A model generated the notes under the pieces. It was not told the DNA's origin. It searched no databases and saw nothing but the letters and a program-made list of their open reading frames with translations. Shown here one piece after another: positions 62,248-64,000 of a DNA stretch of 64,000 nt (position 1 is its first letter; every line of letters starts with the position of its first letter). This stretch comes from Lycium barbarum (taxonomy: Eukaryota > Streptophyta > Magnoliopsida > Solanales > Solanaceae), in NCBI RefSeq assembly GCF_019175385.1, contig NC_083338.1, positions 68,208,712 to 68,272,711 of the forward strand, read 5' to 3'. The position numbers and the translations under genes were made by a program.

Positions 62248-62259
62248 GCTCTGGTACCA
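62248..62259 (-). other. Primer binding site of element F
   Basis: TGGTACCAGAGC on the minus strand, one base from TGGTATCAGAGC, four bases after the LTR end. Confidence 0.85.
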
Positions 62260-62844
62260 CTTTTGTCACGACCCAACCCCATGGGCCATGACTAGTGCCC
62301 GACCTGGACACTCGTGTACATACCTGTTAGATATAGTCAAACTGAAGCTAAAATCAATATGAAAACTTGCAAAAGAACTCCAAGGGCTCATAACGTTATC
62401 ATATATACATATATCCAAATAACCGGTCTCCTGGGGAGTCACAACTAATCAAAACATAATATGATACGCAAGTCGACAAGGCTGCCATAATATATCAACA
62501 TGATACGCAAGCTGACAAGGCTGCCAATACATATCGTCACCATACGCAAACCGACAAGGCTGCCACTACAGACGAACATATCCATAGCACATCGTGTAGA
62601 CACAGCTGAACAAAACTCATACACAACCCACACATATGTCTACAGACCTCTAAGAGTACTGATAGCGAAATATGACGGGACAGGGCCCCTCCGTACCCCT
62701 GGATAAACATATATATATACATCATAAGATATGTACCAAAAGTATAGGCTCCGGAACAATGGAGCTCTCCAAGACAGCTGAGTAGAAGTCCTATGTTGGA
62801 GGGTCACCAAATAGACTATCTGTACCTGCGGGCATGAAACGCAG

Positions 62845-62884
62845 CCCCCCAAAGAAAGGGGGGTCAGTACACGATATGTACTGA
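62845..62884 (-). other. Double hairpin in F's 5' LTR
   Basis: On the minus strand: TCAGTAC/GTACTGA, then CCCCCC-(7 nt)-GGGGGG; the second stem is one pair longer than in D2. The copy in the extra left unit (51857-51894) has a broken pair (GGGCG). Confidence 0.6.
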
Positions 62885-63108
62885 GTATATAAAGCATGAA
62901 AAAAAATAAAGAGGATCATGATTGAAATAGAAATTACAGGAGACAAGTATGACTTTCAAAATACCAATACACTTGCCTTATAAAGTGTGAAACATGCATA
63001 TTGATATCATATATCATATCCGGCCCACTATGGGACTCGGTGAATAAAGTCATCACATACCATCCTTAGCGCCACAATCACATCATCATATCATCATATC
63101 ATCATATC

Positions 63109-63109
<1 letters not shown>

Positions 63110-63177
<68 letters not shown>
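63110..63177. repeat. TA microsatellite, right LTR of F
   Basis: About 33 TA units, at the same place as in the left LTR. Confidence 0.95.
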
Positions 63178-63178
<1 letters not shown>

Positions 63179-64000
63179 GTATCCCGGCCCTCTAGTGAGG
63201 GACTCGGTGAACAATGCAGTGAAACTGTGCATGAAAACGTATCCTGGCCCAGGACTCAGTGAAAGATATATTGAGGCATGCACGAGCGGAGTAGTGAGCA
63301 ACTATATGCAAACTAAATCATATCTGAGACTCAATAAAATAATCAAAATAAACCATCATCGAAAATCATGACAATAGTCATATCAAGTACCCTTCGAATG
63401 TCACAATGGATTATATCAAAATAGAACATCTGGAAACATAGACACGTATCAAGACACAATGAAATAGCTTTTGGAAATCAAGAACATTAGCCATCCTAGT
63501 GGCTCTAAGAATAGGAGCTTCTTTGGAGTCATATATATACGTCGTTTGTTTGTTTTAATAAAGATCATGCCAAAAAGAAGGAGGGGTTAGCTTTACATAC
63601 CTGTTATAGGTTAACCGTAACCAAGGTAGCTTCGTCGCCCGTTTAGCCTATTTAATATGAAAGTAACACTATCGTTAGTATACTATACTTTCTAGCTTAT
63701 AAATCTACAACCAATCACTTATAGGGATCATTCTTTAGTTCATATATTTCTTTTTTATTAGGATTTTGGTTAGTTAAGAACTCAACGGAAACCGGGCAGC
63801 ATTTCCCCTATATAACTCGTCTAACCCGAACTTCCAATTAATCTATTGTTATCACAGCAATACCAACAACAACAGTAATAGAAATATTCATATCAAATCC
63901 TTAAAATCCAACCCATAAACAACTCAAACAACCCAATAACCTTTCTTAATCCTTTTCCAATCCAAATCACTAACATCTAAGATTATACACCAAACAGACC

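Larger units (their letters stand above)
51368..64000 (-). mobile_element. Element F: LARD-type element with chimeric left LTR
   Basis: On the minus strand: 5' LTR (from beyond 64000 to 62264), primer site, 4.24 kb of non-coding internal DNA (62263-58029), polypurine tract, and a 3' LTR region (58028-51368). It is inserted in E's integrase. The internal region shares the CCCTGTGAGGCATTGTTGGT block with D2 but has no visible 5S segment and no gag or pol. The left LTR is longer than expected because it contains two partial LTR units plus a solo LTR of another family. Confidence 0.85.
62264..64000 (-). repeat. 5' LTR of element F, cut by the window edge
   Basis: Starts (plus view) TGTCACGACCCAACC and matches F's left LTR. 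Contains acceptor-like CAG (62826), double hairpin (62845-62884), three short repeats around TACGCAAG/CGACAAGGCTGCC (about 62465-62560), the TA microsatellite, donor-like site (63600) and a TGCTGCC block near 63795. Confidence 0.87.

Overview
This is plant nuclear DNA, entirely intergenic and repetitive. It is a stack of nested Ty3/gypsy LTR retrotransposons, mainly of the Tekay/Del chromovirus type. Several elements carry recognisable gag-pol remains, and element C keeps a C-terminal chromodomain. The primer sites match the 3' end of plant initiator tRNA-Met (TGGTATCAGAGC), and the LTR ends (TGTTATA... / ...TCGTGACA) look like those common in Solanaceae genomes; that family assignment is an inference. 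No ordinary host gene, tRNA gene or CRISPR array was found.

Layout. (1) 1-5729, minus: 5' LTR plus gag and pol (to RNase H) of element A, which runs off the left edge. (2) 5913-38972, plus: element C, an old chromovirus with a 2.12 kb LTR, broken by four later insertions. These are B (6098-10257, TSD AGAGG) in its 5' LTR, D1 (10859-21103, TSD CATAT) in gag, a minus-strand solo LTR (21598-25648, TSD CAGGC) further along gag, and D2 (31148-37962, near-perfect TSD ACAAG/ACATG) in its 3' LTR. (3) 38973-43919, plus: element G, with part of its LTR, then gag and pol to RNase H. C appears to sit inside G's LTR. (4) 43920-51367, plus: element E, inserted in G's RNase H; its pol is cut in the integrase C-terminal region. 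(5) 51368-64000, minus: element F, inserted in E. Its left LTR is chimeric and carries a plus-strand solo LTR (53468-56324, TSD CCCGG). The chain G > E > F > solo LTR is four levels deep.

How the parts relate. A, C, E and G once encoded Gag, protease, reverse transcriptase, RNase H and (C, E) integrase; all now carry stops, frameshifts or lost catalytic residues. B, D1, D2 and F keep LTRs, primer site and (except B) polypurine tract but have no coding capacity in 1.0-4.2 kb of internal DNA, so they look like LARD-type non-autonomous elements that would need a chromovirus to supply enzymes.

Most notable: D1 and D2 carry, in the internal region and in sense orientation, a 104-nt segment clearly derived from 5S rRNA, with the internal pol III promoter region largely recognisable. 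The LTRs of otherwise diverged families also share a modular plan: a hairpin/TATA-like/CCGAAATTTCGG block, a consensus-like 5' splice donor (GTATGTAA), family-specific tandem repeats, a double hairpin with paired base changes, and an acceptor-like GCAG. A palindromic hairpin also sits just before the polypurine tract.
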